In this document: one piece after another, positions 1 through 9,170 of the stretch
Numbering within the stretch: position 1 is the first letter of the stretch
Layout: every line of letters starts with the position of its first letter
NCBI GenBank assembly: GCA_003427395.1
Contig: BFEA01000017.1
Coordinates: 681,366-714,093 of the forward strand
Origin: Chara braunii
Taxonomy: Eukaryota > Streptophyta > Charophyceae > Charales > Characeae
Direction of reading: 5' to 3'
DNA length: 32,728 bases
The notes under the pieces: generated by a model
Seen by the model: only the letters and a program-made list of their open reading frames with translations
What the model was told of the DNA's origin: nothing
Databases searched by the model: none
Program-made: the position numbers and the translations under genes

Positions 1-127
1 TGCCTTCAATGCGTATGTTTCTCATGAGAATCTACCTTTCAACTCCTCTCTCTCTCTCTCTCTCCCCGCCGGGTTGTGCCCTCAGTGCCTTCAATGCGTA
101 TGTTTCTCATGAAAATCTACCTTCCAA

Positions 128-173
<46 letters not shown>
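1..173. repeat. 85-bp direct duplication with CT/GT microsatellite
   Basis: The segment beginning TGCCTTCAATGCGTATG occurs at 1 and again at 86, with only small differences. Each copy runs into a (CT)n tract, and the second tract passes into (GT)n near 164-173. Reading frames here encode only Ser-Leu runs from the microsatellite and are not genes. Confidence 0.85.
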
Positions 174-174
<1 letters not shown>

Positions 175-598
175 ACTACGGAGGGGGAGGAGGTTTGCCT
201 CGCATGTGTATATTGTGTAGGTATGACGATTTTTATGTGGCGAGTATTCGCGTCCCATCTGTCTTGCCCATCACCGAACATTCAATCGGAGAGTCTCTCT
301 TTCCGCCCCCGCCTCGTGGGAATGTGTCAGACAGGCCTACGTAATGGTAATTTACGCACACGGGCTGATCCCCGACCAATGGACGTCAGACGCTCTCCTT
401 ACGATGTGTTTTCTTTTGAGATGCCGGTCCGTCTTCATATTTGCGTACCCACTGCGCTGCATCACCGTGATCCGCCGTGAACTTCGCTCTATTGGTGGTA
501 CCCCGAACTGTTGAAATGCTGGATGAACGGAATGATTTTTTATTTATTTATTTTTAATTAATTTATTTATTTTTTGTGACCCGATCTGTCACGGATCA
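174..598. other. No gene seen; AT-rich stretch near 535-576
   Basis: No recognisable coding frame, RNA or element was found. The part from about 535 to 576 is a run of ATTT/TTTA units just before the inverted-repeat element that begins at 599. Confidence 0.5.
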
Positions 599-817
599 GG
601 GGTCTGGTCCCACCTGTGTTGTTGAGAAAACTCAACGCGGAGTTTTCTACGACGAGCTCGACAGGATGTGGCCGTCGACAGGGCTGCGATCCCACGGTTG
701 GAAGTATTTCGAAATGTTGATGTCCTACCGGGTGATTTGAATGATTTTTTTTTTTGTATAAGGACTTCGAATGGACTCCCGCAATGGAGGGAAGGCGGCA
801 TGGGCAAGCGCCACGGA

Positions 818-860
818 GTTGAGAAAGCTACCCTCCACGGTCGAGGGTAGGTTTCTCAAC
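818..860. repeat. Hairpin inside the TIR element
   Basis: GTTGAGAAA followed by TACCCTC pairs with GAGGGTA followed by TTTCTCAAC, with a 7-nt loop. It repeats the GTTGAG/CTCAAC arms found at both element ends. Confidence 0.7.
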
Positions 861-1118
861 ATGGTCGATGAGAAATTTTGCGATTTTTGGAATTTTTAGT
901 CGCCGTCTGTTGTTCCCCGTTTCTCGTATACTGTGTCAGGCACTTCGTCAGTGCAATGAAAGCCGTAACTGTCGTGCGTGGGCTCTATAAGGCCTCGCTC
1001 CGTTGCTCACCACATGCACAAACAAAAGAAAAAAGAAAGTTGATGTATGTTTCCGTGTTCTTGCCTATATTCATTGCTCTTTGGACCCACTTCGACGTCC
1101 TCGTGTTTCCACATCATG

Positions 1119-1240
1119 GGGCCTCGCTGCACTGCTCTCGACATGCACAAAAGACAAAAATCATGGCAGTGCATCTTTCCATATTCTAGGGGAAGATTCA
1201 CTCTCGTTTTGCACATTTCGAGAGCAGTGCAGCGAAGCCC
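1119..1240. repeat. Internal 22-bp inverted repeat
   Basis: Arms at 1119-1140 and 1219-1240 match with one mismatch over 22 bp (core CGCTGCACTGCTCTCG), separated by 78 bp. A looser direct copy of the left arm with its CATGCACAAA flank lies near 990-1025, so this part of the element has been internally duplicated. Confidence 0.7.
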
Positions 1241-1428
1241 ATATGGTACTTCAAGATACGCAGAATCCTCGACAGAAACCACTATTTTCGCATCATTTTC
1301 TTAAAATGAACAAAAACTGCTACGAATAAATCTGAAATGCATTTTTCGGATTTAAAAAATGCCGTAAATGGTGTCACACCGTTGAGGTTTCTCAACTCAA
1401 CGGCACGGCTGTAGGTGGGACCAGACCC

Positions 1429-1461
1429 CAGATACTACACTTGATCTTAGCCAAAAGTCCG
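1429..1461 (-). pseudogene. U2 snRNA 5'-region fragment
   Basis: Read on the minus strand, 33 nt match the conserved U2 snRNA 5' region, including the branch-point recognition sequence GTGTAGTAT and the upstream CTTTTGGCTAAGATCAA, with one substitution (CGGA for CGGC). The match stops abruptly on both sides: the first few nucleotides of U2 are absent, and after ATCTG the sequence becomes the TIR of the 599-1429 element. It is a fragment and not an expressed U2 gene; no Sm site or 3' stem-loops follow. Confidence 0.85.
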
Positions 1462-1571
1462 TCCTTTTTTGCAGTCCCTAGAATGAGATAGTTCTTAGAA
1501 AAACTTTCTTTCTTCAGTTTTTCATCCCCTTTTGTAGTTTCAATTAATAGTAGTGGTAATGTAGCATCGGG

Positions 1572-1613
<42 letters not shown>

Positions 1614-1659
1614 GTTTCTTTGGATACCTCACTTACTTTCTTCATTTATGTCTCATTAC
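1462..1659. repeat. AT-rich spacer with 39-A tract
   Basis: An uninterrupted run of 39 A lies at 1572-1610. It may be the tail of an unidentified retroposed sequence on the plus strand; the roughly 100 bp before it (1462-1571) match nothing I recognise. Confidence 0.6.
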
Positions 1660-1806
1660 AAACACAGGGGAGGATGCTCCGCCTCATAGAGTAGGATTGG
1701 AGACCTGCCGGCCCCTGAATATGGCTCTTTGCTTTCTATCTTGTTCTGCCTTGGGCACTGGGCCCTTATATATAAAAAGAGTACTTAAAAAAAAAAAAAA
1801 AAAAAA
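1660..1806 (+). mobile_element. 3'-end fragment of a LINE-A type element
   Basis: This segment matches the reverse complement of about 2072-2185, the 3' end of the LINE-A element. Shared blocks include ACAGGGGAGG, GGATTGGAGACCT, GGCCCCTGAAT and CCTTGGGCACTGGGCC, followed by an A tail (1787-1806). It is a severely 5'-truncated copy, or a SINE that borrowed the LINE tail, in the opposite orientation to LINE-A. Confidence 0.7.
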
Positions 1807-1905
1807 GGCCCAGAAAGGTATAAATAATTATTTTTTACTTCTTTAGTTTTTTTTCCAGACAAGAGGCCGGAAACCGACCCAAAAAAAAAATAAAAAAAAA
1901 GGAAA

Positions 1906-2005
1906 GGTAAGGTACTCATGCAGCATTCAGCAGGTCTTGGGTTCAATCCCCATAATGATTGGCCACATGTACCTTCCTGGGCAGGCCACCTGCCTGCCAC
2001 CTATC
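1906..2005 (+). mobile_element. tRNA-derived SINE, 5'-truncated
   Basis: The B box GGTTCAATCCC lies at 1940-1950. The flanks AGGTCTTG and ATGTACCTTCCTGGGCA match the SINE at 13741, as does GGTAAGG at the D-loop position. The A-box half is missing: the copy starts at GGTAAGG right after an A-rich stretch. It lies against the A/T-rich end of LINE-A. Confidence 0.7.
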
Positions 2006-2524
2006 AATTTCTTTTTTTTCTTTTTTTTATATTATTATTATTATTTTTATTTTTTTTCCAAATCTTTCCTTCTTTTAAATACGGCCCAGTGCCCAAGGCA
2101 ACATACAACAAATGAAACAAGTTCCAGATTCAGGGGCCGCTAGGTCTCCAATCCTTCTCTGTGAGGTGGAGCCCCTCCCCTGTAGCCAAAAGCAAAGGAA
2201 CAATAGGAAATACAAAGTTCCCGGTTTTAACTACAAATGATAAAAATCTAAAGTAGTTCCCACAAAAATTATACCGCTAAAAATTAAGACACCTACAAGA
2301 CAACTGTGAATAGACAAAGAGAGTGGAGATTCAACACCTACTATACCACATTTCAGGAGCAAGAGAAATATATTGCCTACAATGTTATTACTAGAACAAA
2401 AGAAACTGTCTGTCCTACAAACATTATTACAGTAAAAATCGCCAAACAGATCACCACGAAAGGATCTCCACAGAGAAAGAGCGAGTAATGATCTGCTGTT
2501 GAGTCCCATTATGATTCATCCTTA

Positions 2525-5500
2525 TTATGCTGATGTCTGCAAGAAGGGTCCAAACCGGAATTCTCCAGTGCACGTATCAATGGAGACCAAAGAGGGGCAA
2601 GCCGCCCAGTGCTTCTGAAACCATAGCACCCCAGCACTCAGGCTCACCGGCTTTCCAAGTCGCTGTTTCCAATCCAAATAGATGATGTGGCGCAAATCCT
2701 TTTTAATCCTATTAATCACTTGCTGAGACGAAGGCGTTTCGTTGGACAGTGACACTCCATTCCTCTGTCTCCATAGGTGCCAAAGCACTGTGGCTCTGAC
2801 TGATTCATAGACGTACGCCCGGGGCTTGGAGAGCTTCAATACCACTGTTCCAAGTAAGATAGATGCAGTTGACCACATATCTCCCCATTGTATAGGCAAC
2901 GGGGAGTGCATGTGAAAATATGCCCAAACATCTCTGACATTCTTGCATGAAATCCATATGTGGTGCTGATCTTCCACAAGGTGCGGGACTAAGCATGCTT
3001 CACAGAAAGGTGTACCCTGTTTTCGACGGCGATACAGAAAGGCGGCAGTAGGAATGGCATTGTGCAAGATTTGCCAAAGTAGCCCGGCGTGTTTGGCGAC
3101 CCGCAACGAGGGAAGCAGTCGCCAAAACACCGTTATCCTATCAGTCTGTAGTGTATATCCAAGTGTTCGCCATTTTTTAGCAATGCTCCAGTCAACATCC
3201 ATTTCTGGTAAGAGCATCAAGTATGCAAGTCTGGCAGAATGCTGTGTCAGTGATATGGCTGTGTCCGGCTTCCGCGGGTCTTTCCAGTACCAGTCTCTTG
3301 GGTCAATCATCAAATCCTTGGAGGCTGTCTGTAGTCTGTAGGGGAGGTATATGACATTATGCGCTTGTTTCTNCTCCAACACACAGACTGCAGTCATTTG
3401 TTGAAGGTGAGAGGCAATTGAGGCTGAGGAGGATCTGATGAGGGCAGTTCCCAGGCCCATTGCTCCATCCTTCACCGTCCAACTAGTCATCTCCCATTCA
3501 TCATCAGTTAATTGTGTTTCCAGTCGCCAGAGTGTGCGGGTAGCATCTTCCGTGTCATCTCGAAACCAGGTTCCTGTCAGACATCTCTGTTGACTCAAAA
3601 TCTGGGTCCACTCTTGCGGTATTGCCAAAAGGACATTGCGTAGATTATGTCTCCATGCTCTGAGTCCATACAGAACACGTTGCATGTGGTCTTCTCCTTT
3701 CCATGTTTTATTAGTTTCATCCCACAAATGGGCCAACGTGGCCACTCCCCTTGACATCCAACTGTGACCAACATTTCCGGTACCAAATATGCGAAAAGAC
3801 TGCCCATCATTGTCTAATATAAGAGGGTTATTAAAAATTGGTTGTGACAGCAGTCGATCATACTGTAACACAGGGGACATTCTCTGGGGGAGAATCTGTC
3901 TCCATGCTTCCAGTATGCTCCTCCATATGGGTGATATTGCTGTCTTTCTGCAATATTCTTCCATGAATAGTGCTATCAGAACAATTTCTGGATTCGAGTT
4001 CATCCCAAAATCTGCAGACAACAGGCATTTGGCAATCGCTTTCCACGTAGCAGTATCATCAGCAAAGAGTAGTTTGGGTACCCATTTAGTTAACAAAGCG
4101 TGTATCTGCAATTGTGGATCTAGCACTCCTAATCCACCCTCTTTTTTTTTTTGAATGATTTTTTTCCAGGCCACTTTAGATATGAAAGCCTGCTCATTTA
4201 TTTTCTCTTTCCATACGTAGTTGGCCACGGCTCGTTTTATATGCTTATACACTGACATTTGTAAGGCTTTCATAGAATGTTCATACCAAATTTTAGCAAA
4301 GACAGCATTATTGATCGTCAAAACCCGACCATACAAGCCTGCCCCTTTGACTCTGACCCATGATGCTAATACTGAGTTTATCCTGTCAACAATCTGCGCT
4401 GTGTTCTGGCCTATTTTACCATTAAAGTTAATATAGTATCCCAATAATCTCTGCTGATCGTCAGGGTCTGCAATCCGAATCCCCCAATGGTAAGGGGGAG
4501 GACTGTGCTGCGGGACCATAAGTACCGATTTTTGCCAGTTAATTTTAGCTTCTGATGCCTCAGAGAAAATTGTGATGGTTTCTTTGAGAGCATTGAAGAC
4601 ACCATCTTCAAGAAGAATGAAAATTGAGGTATCATCAGCAAAGGATTGTCCTTTTGCTTCCTGATTGGGGGGATACCTCAGGCCTATGATACGATGATCA
4701 ACACGGATCATGGCATGTAGTGCTTCTATGTATAGTATGTAAAGATAAGGGGCAAGCAGGCATCCCTGCTTAACCGACCGAGTGAGAGTGATCGGTTCAG
4801 AGAGTTCGCCATTGACAAGCAGTCTTGTTGTAGCCCCTGTGAAAAGCGCTCTCACACAGGCCACAAACTTGGGACCAAAGTTGAGTCTTTGAAGCAGTAA
4901 AAAAAAGGAAATTCCAGTCGACTCGGTCGTAGGCTTTCTCAAAGTCTAGGAGGAGAATGCCAATTGGCTGCTCAACACGATTGATATATTCTATTCCTTG
5001 ACAGACAGCCATGATTGTGTCCAATATTTGGCGGTTCTGAAGAAAACCTGTCTGATCGTGGTGTATGAGTTTAGGGAGCACTCCTTGGATACGATTGGCT
5101 AGAATTCTGGCCACCACTTTGTATAAAGTGGTAGTCAGTGTTATAGGCCTTTTGTTTCGGATTTGTGTTTTGTCTCCTTTTTTGTGTATAAGAGTTAGAA
5201 TCCCTTGCACGTGAGTCGAGGGCATTGCTTGTCCCTCAGACAGTGCATTCATGAGATTAAGGATATCTGAGGACATAGTCGAAGAGGATCGACGTACCAG
5301 TTCTATAGGTATCCCATCTACACCAGGCACTTTACCTAGTGGTAGTTGTTGGATGGCTCGTCGCACTTCCAAAAGGGTAAGTGTTGAGTCGACCGTATCC
5401 TTCTCTTGTTCTGTAAGACCAGGTGGCAACGCTGGCCATATATGTGCTTGGCAGTGCATTGACACATCGTCAGGTTGCAGTCTGGTGGTGAAGAGATCTG

Positions 5501-6767
5501 TGTAAAATTCAGTAGCATATTGTAATATGAGTTCCGTGGTGTGTGCATTGGGTTGTGCTGCTTGAAAGGGATGTTGCAGTTCCAGTATCATCGAGTCTGT
5601 GTGGGGTGGCCGCCCTCTGGCAAAATGAGCTTTGCTCATTTTGTTTCCCACAGCTAGCCACTTACGTTCAGTCCTTATCGCTGATTTTTCAATTTGTGTT
5701 TTACAAAGTTGCAGCGAATATGCCGTATCTGCCTGATACAAATCAAGCAACTCAGCATCGGAGAGTGTAGAATCGGATAATCGAGTCAAAACATCATGTA
5801 CTGACTGTGTTTGTTGTTTAGCACGCCTTATACGATGGTATTCAGCCATTTTTGTCCTAGCCTGTCGGGCCAGAGAGTCAAAAGCCAGGGCCAATCTGCG
5901 AGGCGGTTGAAGATGGGGTGGCATTGTGGACATTTCTTGTTTCCACAAATCTTGTATTCCTTTGACAAATTGCTTATCATGACTCAGCCATGCTGGGAGC
6001 CTACACATGTCTCTATACCGACGAATGTGTAATCCTCTTTTAAGTGTAACCAGCAAGGGGAGGTGGTCCGATCCTGGGGATGGGACGACCTCCACCTGTT
6101 GGAGCAAGGACAACAGTGGGGGGGTTAGGAAACAGACATCCAGGCGACTACGAGGCAGTCGTTGGGATGCCGTTAGCGAAGTTCCAACCCATGTGAACAC
6201 TGGGTCTTGTGAGTTGAGATATCGGTGGGCGTCAGTCCAGTTGTATTGTGCTGTCAGAGCCATCAGTTTCAGTGCTGTCTGTGTCGGTGGGTGCATTGTC
6301 GTTGAGTCTATGTGAGGCTGTAAGACCGTGTTCCAGTCTCCGATAAGGATAAGGTTATCCAGTCGGGGGACTGTAGTAGGCAGAAAGTCAAAAAAAGCAG
6401 ATCTGTGTTGGGTATCTGATGGAGCATAAACATTATATATGCTCCACATTTGTCCATCGAGTTCGAAAGCTACCCAAATCCATTTACCGTCACAATCCCA
6501 GAAGTAGTCTTTAAAGGTTATGGGCAAATTCGGGGCAAACAGAATTGCCACCCCTCCTTTTGTTCCAGCGGCGGGTGCCCAAAATTGAGGGCCTCGCCAC
6601 CAAGATAACTGAGCATTCATGGCTCGTCTGTCTAATTTTGTTTCTTGTAGGCAAACAATTGTCCCAGTGTTATTTCTGGCCACGGTTTTTATTACTGATC
6701 TTTTGTGCGCCACTTGGCGTGAGCCCAGTCCACGCACATTCCATGATAAGATTTTGACTTTATCCAT
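2525..6767 (-). pseudogene. LINE-A ORF2: endonuclease, reverse transcriptase, zf-RVT (one frameshift)
   Basis: The frame starts at an ATG at 6767. The endonuclease domain shows LSWNVRGL (N10), QETK (E42), YNVYAPS, GDWN (D144, N146), SRLD (207-210) and SDH (233-235), i.e. the catalytic set of the exonuclease-endonuclease-phosphatase fold. The reverse transcriptase shows a GVDGIP motif, KRPITL, DQTGFL, DFEKAYDRVDW and, in the second frame, SFADD. The tail carries FCEAC...HIWISC, the zf-RVT pattern CX2C..HX4C. The frame changes in the A8 run at 4899-4906 (plus strand): one base fewer would join 6767-4900 to the frame running to 2525, giving about 1,400 residues. There is one N near 3373. The product would nick DNA and prime cDNA synthesis on its own RNA. 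It is probably a real ORF2 broken by mutation or by a homopolymer error. Confidence 0.88.
4899..4906 (-). other. Frameshift site in an 8-A homopolymer
   Basis: The frame coding ..DRVDWNFLF and the frame coding LLQRLNFGPKF.. meet at this run. Seven instead of eight bases would keep one reading frame through the RT domain. Confidence 0.75.
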
Positions 6768-6818
6768 CCCTTATTTCCTAGATGACAAAGGAGGGGAGAG
6801 TACCATCTCAGAACGTGT

Positions 6819-6833
6819 AAAAAAAAAAAAAAA

Positions 6834-6870
<37 letters not shown>
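6819..6870. repeat. 52-base A-rich homopolymer in the LINE-A inter-ORF spacer
   Basis: A16 then T then A35 on the plus strand, i.e. a poly-T tract in the sense RNA between ORF1 and ORF2. The length is probably unreliable. Confidence 0.8.
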
Positions 6871-6872
<2 letters not shown>

Positions 6873-6923
6873 TAGATCAAGAGGGAAAGTAGCACTCGGC
6901 AGAGAGAGTTAGATTAGAGGAAT

Positions 6924-8435
6924 TCATTCCACCCACTTTTGCATCATGAGCCCAGCAAAACCGGGCTCAAAGAGCTTATACTGTGGCGGCATACAGGAGT
7001 TGGCTTCGTGTAGTAGTTCCGCTGTCCACCTTCCCCCTATCTGGGTCGTCGTCGTCATCGCCCCATGGGGGTCTGCAAAAAGGCGCCATGGAATCCATCT
7101 TGCTCGAGGCATGTTGGCCACTTCGTACACAGCTTCGGTCTGTCGAGCGTCCAAAAATAAGAAAATGAGTGATGTCTCTTCGCCAGACAGATGTTTTTTA
7201 GGAACTTTTATCCACTGCACTTCCGGCCACTTTCGTAGCCGGTATCCGTGGCCTAACCATTTCTGAATTTCAGATATGATTTCGGCAATATCCGGATCTA
7301 CATTTCCCGGTATGTGGGGGATGTAGAGAACATTGTCCTCTTTCATGGCAGTGAGCAGCCTCAGTTCCTCGCTCCAAACAAGAATCAGTGGAATGACCAG
7401 AAAGGGCGGTATCGTTTGATCTCCATGCTCATCCAATCTGGTTCCAACTTGCATGCCCAGTGCATGTCCTTCAATTTGTTGTTGTTGAGTCAGTCTTTCG
7501 CCACCAGCTGCCGATGTCGTTCCATCCGCCGTTATCCCAGGGCCATCCCCTTGTCCACCCTGCCCCCCTGCCCCAACTCCAGAGGAGTTCACACCTCCAC
7601 TCCTCTCCTCCCTTCCTCGACCACCGCCACCTTCCCCACCTACCCTCACCCCACCGTCTCCCTCTTCCCCCCCAACCCCCCTTCCTCCTCCCCTGCCACC
7701 ACCAATCCCCCCTCCCTTGTCCCCTCCCCTGCGATATGGGGAGGTTGTTTCTCCTCTTATCATCCTGACATCATCCATGTGAGACTTGGATCGTTTCTCC
7801 TGTCTTTTTTTAACCTCCCGTGCAGCACGCATCTCAATGTCTTCAACAGCTGATCGGGTGTCCTCCTGGACAGTCTCATTCCCTTTTTGTACGATACTTG
7901 GCCATTCCTCAGGGGGAACGTCAGCGAGGCATCTACCTTTGACTGATGGGTGGTCGTACCACTTGTGAACTTCACACCAGGGGGTATCCTGTGTGACGAC
8001 ATCAAGTGTAAGGAGACCTTCAGTGGTGTAAACACTTATGGTTGGTTGAACTTTTGATCGAGCAGAGAGCTCGAGATCATATCTGCGATTGACGAGACGA
8101 GGCTCATTTTTCCTTTTCTCGAGTGATTGCGCTCTAATTACTCGACCATAGTGTGTCTCCATTGCTCCTTGTAGGGATGAAAGGGCGAGGTAGGGAATTT
8201 TCAAAACCCTAATCCAGAAACGCCCTTCCTGTGCTGTTTGTCTGTCTCTTTGCAACTCTGTGGGGGTCAGCCAAGGCCTAAACCTAACTTTGTATTCCCC
8301 ATTTTGCCATCTGATAAGACTCTCTCCTTGATCATTGATCAACCAATCACGCAGCCGCACGGTCGGAGCAAGGTATGAGATCACGGACGCACCCTCAGGT
8401 TTGACTCTCCCATTCCTTCCCATGGTCAAAGACAT
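6924..8435 (-). CDS. LINE-A ORF1 protein with CHHC knuckle and Gly-rich linker
   Basis: A 503-residue frame starting at ATG 8435 (another in-frame ATG follows 4 codons later). Residues about 45-150 (RFRPW..., FWIRVLKIPY, GRVIRA) resemble the RNA-binding domain of plant LINE ORF1 proteins (DUF4283-like). At C154, H157, H162 and C169 there is a C-X2-H-X4-H-X6-C knuckle, where the related protein at 14344 has the usual CCHC. Residues about 230-300 are an RG/GG-rich low-complexity linker, followed by a second globular part up to residue 503. The likely role is binding LINE RNA as a chaperone in the ribonucleoprotein. It lies 156 bp before ORF2. The Pro-rich plus-strand frames opposite the Gly-rich region are shadows. 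Confidence 0.75.
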   Translation of the reverse strand: MSLTMGRNGRVKPEGASVISYLAPTVRLRDWLINDQGESLIRWQNGEYKVRFRPWLTPTELQRDRQTAQEGRFWIRVLKIPYLALSSLQGAMETHYGRVIRAQSLEKRKNEPRLVNRRYDLELSARSKVQPTISVYTTEGLLTLDVVTQDTPWCEVHKWYDHPSVKGRCLADVPPEEWPSIVQKGNETVQEDTRSAVEDIEMRAAREVKKRQEKRSKSHMDDVRMIRGETTSPYRRGGDKGGGIGGGRGGGRGVGGEEGDGGVRVGGEGGGGRGREERSGGVNSSGVGAGGQGGQGDGPGITADGTTSAAGGERLTQQQQIEGHALGMQVGTRLDEHGDQTIPPFLVIPLILVWSEELRLLTAMKEDNVLYIPHIPGNVDPDIAEIISEIQKWLGHGYRLRKWPEVQWIKVPKKHLSGEETSLIFLFLDARQTEAVYEVANMPRARWIPWRLFADPHGAMTTTTQIGGRWTAELLHEANSCMPPQYKLFEPGFAGLMMQKWVE

Positions 8436-8736
8436 CCCATTTAGCCTCTGCCCTACGGATCCAATCTTCCTTCTCCTGAAATGTCATATCAGGTCCACAA
8501 TCTGCGAAGAGAACCATAACACCATGCTTTTTGAGATAATCTATGTGGATTTTCTCATACTTTGGGTCAAGATGAACCTCCAGCGTTTTGTTCTCCACAT
8601 TTATCGCAGTTTTTGCATATCTTTTGGCAAGCACAGGATTTTCTTCTCCTGTCAGGAAGCAGTTCGCCACCATGTTTTGGAGCTCCCGCTCATCAGCCAA
8701 GGAAAGCGCTTGTGATTGCATTCCTTCAATCGACAT
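8395..8736 (-). CDS. Short ORF upstream of and overlapping LINE-A ORF1
   Basis: A 113-residue frame from ATG 8736, ending within ORF1 (41-bp overlap, different frame). It is rich in charged residues (KYEKIHIDYLKKHG, FQEKEDWIRRAEAKWD) and looks like real protein rather than a shadow. It could be the N-terminal part of ORF1 separated by a frameshift, or a separate small ORF. I do not recognise a domain. Confidence 0.45.
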   Translation of the reverse strand: MSIEGMQSQALSLADERELQNMVANCFLTGEENPVLAKRYAKTAINVENKTLEVHLDPKYEKIHIDYLKKHGVMVLFADCGPDMTFQEKEDWIRRAEAKWDVFDHGKEWESQT

Positions 8737-8813
8737 GGCTAAAAAGAGTAGAGGAATATTTCAAATCTGCTGTCAACGCTAACGCTGGTGGCGAAAAAGA
8801 GTTATTCTTTGCC

Positions 8814-9156
8814 AAATATCCTATCGACGATATTATGAAGACAAAAGCTGAAATCATTCGGAGACGGGTCGGGAAGAAAGAGTCGAAACTGACAATAGCA
8901 AAGAGAAAAACTGCTGTTGCACATATAAAAATCGACAGCAGGGAAAGAAATCCTAACAAACGTGTGTTTCTTCCACCAAGAGCTGTAGTATCCAATCATT
9001 CACTGCGAAATATCCTATCAACTATATTATGAAAACAAAAGCTGAAATCACTCGGAGACGGGTCAGGTAAAAAGAGTCGAAACTAGACAATAGCAAAGAG
9101 AAAAACTGCTATTACACATATAAAAAAGCGACAGAAAAGAAAGAAATCCTATCAAA
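8814..9156 (-). repeat. Two 5' repeat units of about 150 bp, period 194 bp
   Basis: The segment starting AAATATCCTATC at 8814 recurs at 9008 with about 90 percent identity by eye over about 145 bp (shared AAAAGCTGAAATCA, CGGAGACGGGTC, GACAATAGCAAAGAG). They lie just upstream, in the sense direction, of the LINE-A ORFs, so they may be 5' UTR monomers. Confidence 0.7.
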
Positions 9157-9170
9157 GACCAAACTCCTAT

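Larger units (their letters stand above)
599..1429. mobile_element. Non-autonomous TIR element, 831 bp
   Basis: The ends are perfect 17-bp inverted repeats: GGGGTCTGGTCCCACCT at 599-615 and its reverse complement at 1413-1429. About 5-10 bp inside each TIR is a small hairpin of the type GTTGAG-n-CTCAAC (about 622-637 and 1381-1401). The interior has two further hairpins (818-860 and 1119-1140/1219-1240) and no credible transposase frame. The TIR resembles that of the 161-bp foldback at 9998-10158 (GGGG.C...GTCCCAC plus the same subterminal hairpin), so both probably belong to one family moved in trans. No clear target duplication is visible. Superfamily unknown. Confidence 0.75.
2011..9170 (-). 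mobile_element. LINE-A, nearly full-length non-LTR retrotransposon
   Basis: On the minus strand the order is 5' repeats (about 9156-8814), a short ORF (8736-8395), ORF1 (8435-6924), a T-rich spacer (6870-6819), ORF2 (6767-2525), a 3' UTR (2524-2075) and an A-rich, ATT-containing tail ending near 2011. The ORF1 knuckle, an apurinic-type endonuclease, a reverse transcriptase with FADD, and a C-terminal CX2C..HX4C zf-RVT motif are the usual architecture of plant L1-like LINEs. Only one frameshift is evident in ORF2 and it sits in a homopolymer, so this may be a young copy. The 5' limit is a guess from the repeats, and no target duplication was found. Confidence 0.85.

Noticed and set aside
1429-1490. 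A complete U2 snRNA gene
   Set aside because: Only 33 nt match; the 5' terminus, Sm site and 3' stem-loops are missing.
7314-7853. A 179-codon Pro/Ser-rich plus-strand frame
   Set aside because: It is the shadow of the Gly-rich linker of LINE-A ORF1 on the other strand.
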